64,000 nucleotides of DNA from assembly GCF_028858725.1 (NCBI RefSeq), contig NC_084789.1, forward strand, positions 42,067,594 through 42,131,593, written 5' to 3'. Numbering within the stretch: position 1 is the first letter of the stretch; each line of letters starts with the position of its first letter. Under the pieces are notes generated by a model. It ran no database searches, was not told where the DNA came from, and saw only the letters and a program-made list of their open reading frames with translations. Source of the stretch: Colius striatus. Lineage: Eukaryota; Chordata; Aves; Coliiformes; Coliidae. Below are positions 62,265 to 64,000 of the stretch, piece by piece. Made by a program: the position numbers and the translations under genes.

Positions 62265-62561
62265 ATGTCCTGCTACAGCTCGTGCCAGCCCTGCGGCCCG
62301 ACCCCGCTGGCCAACAGCTGCAATGAGCCCTGTTTCAGGCAGTGCCAGGACTCCAACGTGGTCATCCAGCCCTCCGCTGTGGTGGTGACCCTGCCCGGCC
62401 CCATCCTCAGCTCCTTCCCTCAGAACACCGTTGTGGGCTCCTCCACCTCCGCCGCCGCTGGCAGCATCCTCAGCAGCCAGGGAGTGCCCATCTCCTCCGG
62501 GGGCTTTGGCCTCTCCGCCTTTGGCAGCGGCCTCTGCGGCAGGAGGAGCCTCCCCTGCTAA
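62265..62561 (+). CDS. Feather beta-keratin (corneous beta-protein), copy B
   Basis: A 98-residue feather keratin whose protein is identical to copy A; the nucleotide sequence also appears identical throughout. The features are the same: N-terminal cysteines, a beta-core with the [13 protein letters not shown] motif, a Gly-rich segment and a terminal RRSLPC. The start codon is 20 nt into exon 2 in the context GCAGCCATGTCC. The 5' UTR differs from copy A at one base just upstream. The 3' UTR is only about 80 nt to an ATTAAA at 62624-62629, against about 380 nt in copy A. Expression is expected in feather-forming epidermis. The chromosome 27 keratin locus of chicken holds many similar genes, so further copies probably lie beyond the window. 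Confidence 0.95.
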   Translation: MSCYSSCQPCGPTPLANSCNEPCFRQCQDSNVVIQPSAVVVTLPGPILSSFPQNTVVGSSTSAAAGSILSSQGVPISSGGFGLSAFGSGLCGRRSLPC

Positions 62562-62623
62562 AGCTGCTCCTGCACTGGGGCCTCCACTCACAGAAACCTC
62601 CTTCCCTTCCTCTCCTTTGGCTC

Positions 62624-62629
62624 ATTAAA
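62624..62629 (+). terminator. Poly(A) signal ATTAAA, keratin copy B
   Basis: CTCATTAAAGTTTTGCTGCA, homologous to the copy A end region, only 63 nt past the stop codon. Confidence 0.8.
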
Positions 62630-62700
62630 GTTTTGCTGCATCCCAGTCCCTGTCTCGGCGTCATCCTTTCTCCTGCCGGTGCTCTCCGCAGCTGCCCAGG

Positions 62701-64000
62701 CGGAGAGATGTTGCTCAGGGATGCTTTAGAGTGGGGATTGTTCCGGATGGTTGTGCAGCGAGCGGGAGCAGGGTTGTAATCAGTCTGCCTGGTTGGGCGG
62801 GGGTAGGTCTCACTGTATTAGCCCTCGTACTGCTTCGTTCTGGTGGTAGCTAGGCTGGTGTTGAGAATACATTCACGTTCTGGGTTTTGCCTGGCAGTGC
62901 CTGTGCAGCAGCCCAACTGGGGACACGGCCTGGATGGCTGACCCAGACTGACCAAAAGCTTCTTACATACAGTATGACATCAGGATCAGCAGCAGTTGCT
63001 CCGGGAAAGGAGGAGGAGGGGGCCTGTGGGGCATTCCTTATGGAGCCGTTTGTCGTGCAAAGGACCTGTAACAGGTCCTGTGACTCTGCTTCCCAGGAGG
63101 GGACAGTCATGGGCTGCTGGTGGGAAGCAGAGAAGAAATCTGTGCGCTTTGCTTCAGCATGCTTTGCTTTCTTGTCCTCATTACACTGTTTACCACTGTT
63201 GAGCCACGAGGCTGTCAGCTTCTTTCTTCTCCTCTTTCACGCTGAGGAGGGGTAGTGGCAGAGTGTCCGGGTGGGCCCCTGGCAGGCAGCAAACGTCAGC
63301 CCAGCTCAGCCTTTGCGGTGTTGTCCGAGTGCTGAGCTGCTGACCCAGCGTGCAGCTCGCGCAGGGTCACCCTCTCGGCAGAGACGTCGCTGACGGATTC
63401 AGGTTGGCGCCGTCCGGAGTGCTCGGTGGTAGCTGCACAACTCAAACACACCTGACACGGGTTTCCGCGCCGTGTTTCCACACAGGTCGTACGCTGCCAT
63501 GGCTAATGATTGGTTAGTAATTTGCCTGCTGTCCTTGTGCTGCTGTGTCACTGCAAATGTCTGCGGTGCGTGCTGTCAGAGGGTCTTTGGTGGCTGCTGG
63601 TGGGCCCGCATGCGTCGGTGCTCCCCCTTTCCCCTGCTGCAGTTACCTGCAGCTGACTTCTCCATCGTTTGGCAGAGCCGGGCGCTTGGTCGCAGGCTCT
63701 TGCCTCTGCTTCCCGTTAGTGCTGCCCAGGTTTCTGCCTCTGACGTGCCTGTGCGACAGGGGGTTGTTTGGAGTGTAATCGTTCTTCCTGTGCTCCTAAC
63801 AAAGTTGTCCTCGTTCTCGTGAGCTATTGATATGCGTGGGGCTGGAGACATGGGCGGTTTTGAAGTGAGCACGCAGGGGCTGTAGCAGTTATTTGCTAGC
63901 AGGTGTCTGTGCAGGTCAGGGGCTCTGTTTGCTGAACTGCTTCTCTCTGTGTCTGCTCTTGTGAAGGTGTTAATGGAAACAATGGCTCCACGCTTAGGCC
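62701..64000. other. Right-hand flank, no recognised gene
   Basis: About 1.3 kb without a gene that I can identify. A plus-strand frame at 63499-63822 begins after an acceptor-like TTTCCACACAG with MANDWLVICLLSLCCCV, but it lacks any beta-keratin core and is most likely random. No CR1 was seen. Confidence 0.5.

Larger units (their letters stand above)
61600..62700 (+). repeat. Right arm of inverted duplication carrying feather keratin copy B
   Basis: The plus-strand counterpart of the left arm. Matching landmarks include GGCACAAACGAGGAAATGAA, GGGCATTTTGCTCTGGAGGT, the TATA region, the coding exon and the poly(A) region. It is shorter than the left arm because most of the 3' UTR is absent. 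Confidence 0.85.

Overview
The window is avian nuclear DNA. Three things support this: two canonical feather beta-keratin genes, several CR1 LINE fragments that end in the ATTCTGTGATT-type 3' terminus of bird CR1, and spliced genes in the WNT9B-GOSR2 order known from vertebrate chromosomes (human 17q21; chicken chromosome 27 as I recall it). The species cannot be fixed from sequence alone. Most of the DNA is intronic or intergenic.

Layout. Positions 1-14,018 hold the 3' part of WNT9B (+): exons 2, 3 and 4 with clean GT/AG sites, the signal-peptide exon lying left of the window, and a possible 4.8 kb 3' UTR. Positions 14,019-35,500 are about 21 kb without a recognisable gene; the only coding candidate is a 79-codon ORF with a signal peptide on the minus strand at 33,155-33,394. 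Positions 35,510-49,860 hold complete GOSR2 (+): CpG-island promoter, six exons, 212 residues, and introns carrying a 21-bp minisatellite and most of the CR1 copies. Positions 51,070-56,955 hold a minus-strand gene that I assembled by splicing five short exons. It encodes a 124-residue GTSF1-family protein with two CHHC zinc fingers, convergent with GOSR2 and with its own CpG island. Positions 59,370-62,700 hold two divergent feather beta-keratin genes in an inverted repeat, each with a TATA box, a non-coding exon 1, a short intron and a single coding exon.

The genes do not form one pathway. WNT9B is a secreted morphogen, GOSR2 a Golgi SNARE, the GTSF1-like protein a probable piRNA-pathway factor, and the keratins are structural proteins of feather. 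The strongest observations are the two keratin coding sequences, which appear identical within diverged flanks (a gene-conversion signature), and the short-tailed GTSF1-like gene next to GOSR2. No CRISPR, operon, tRNA, rRNA or intact transposon was seen.
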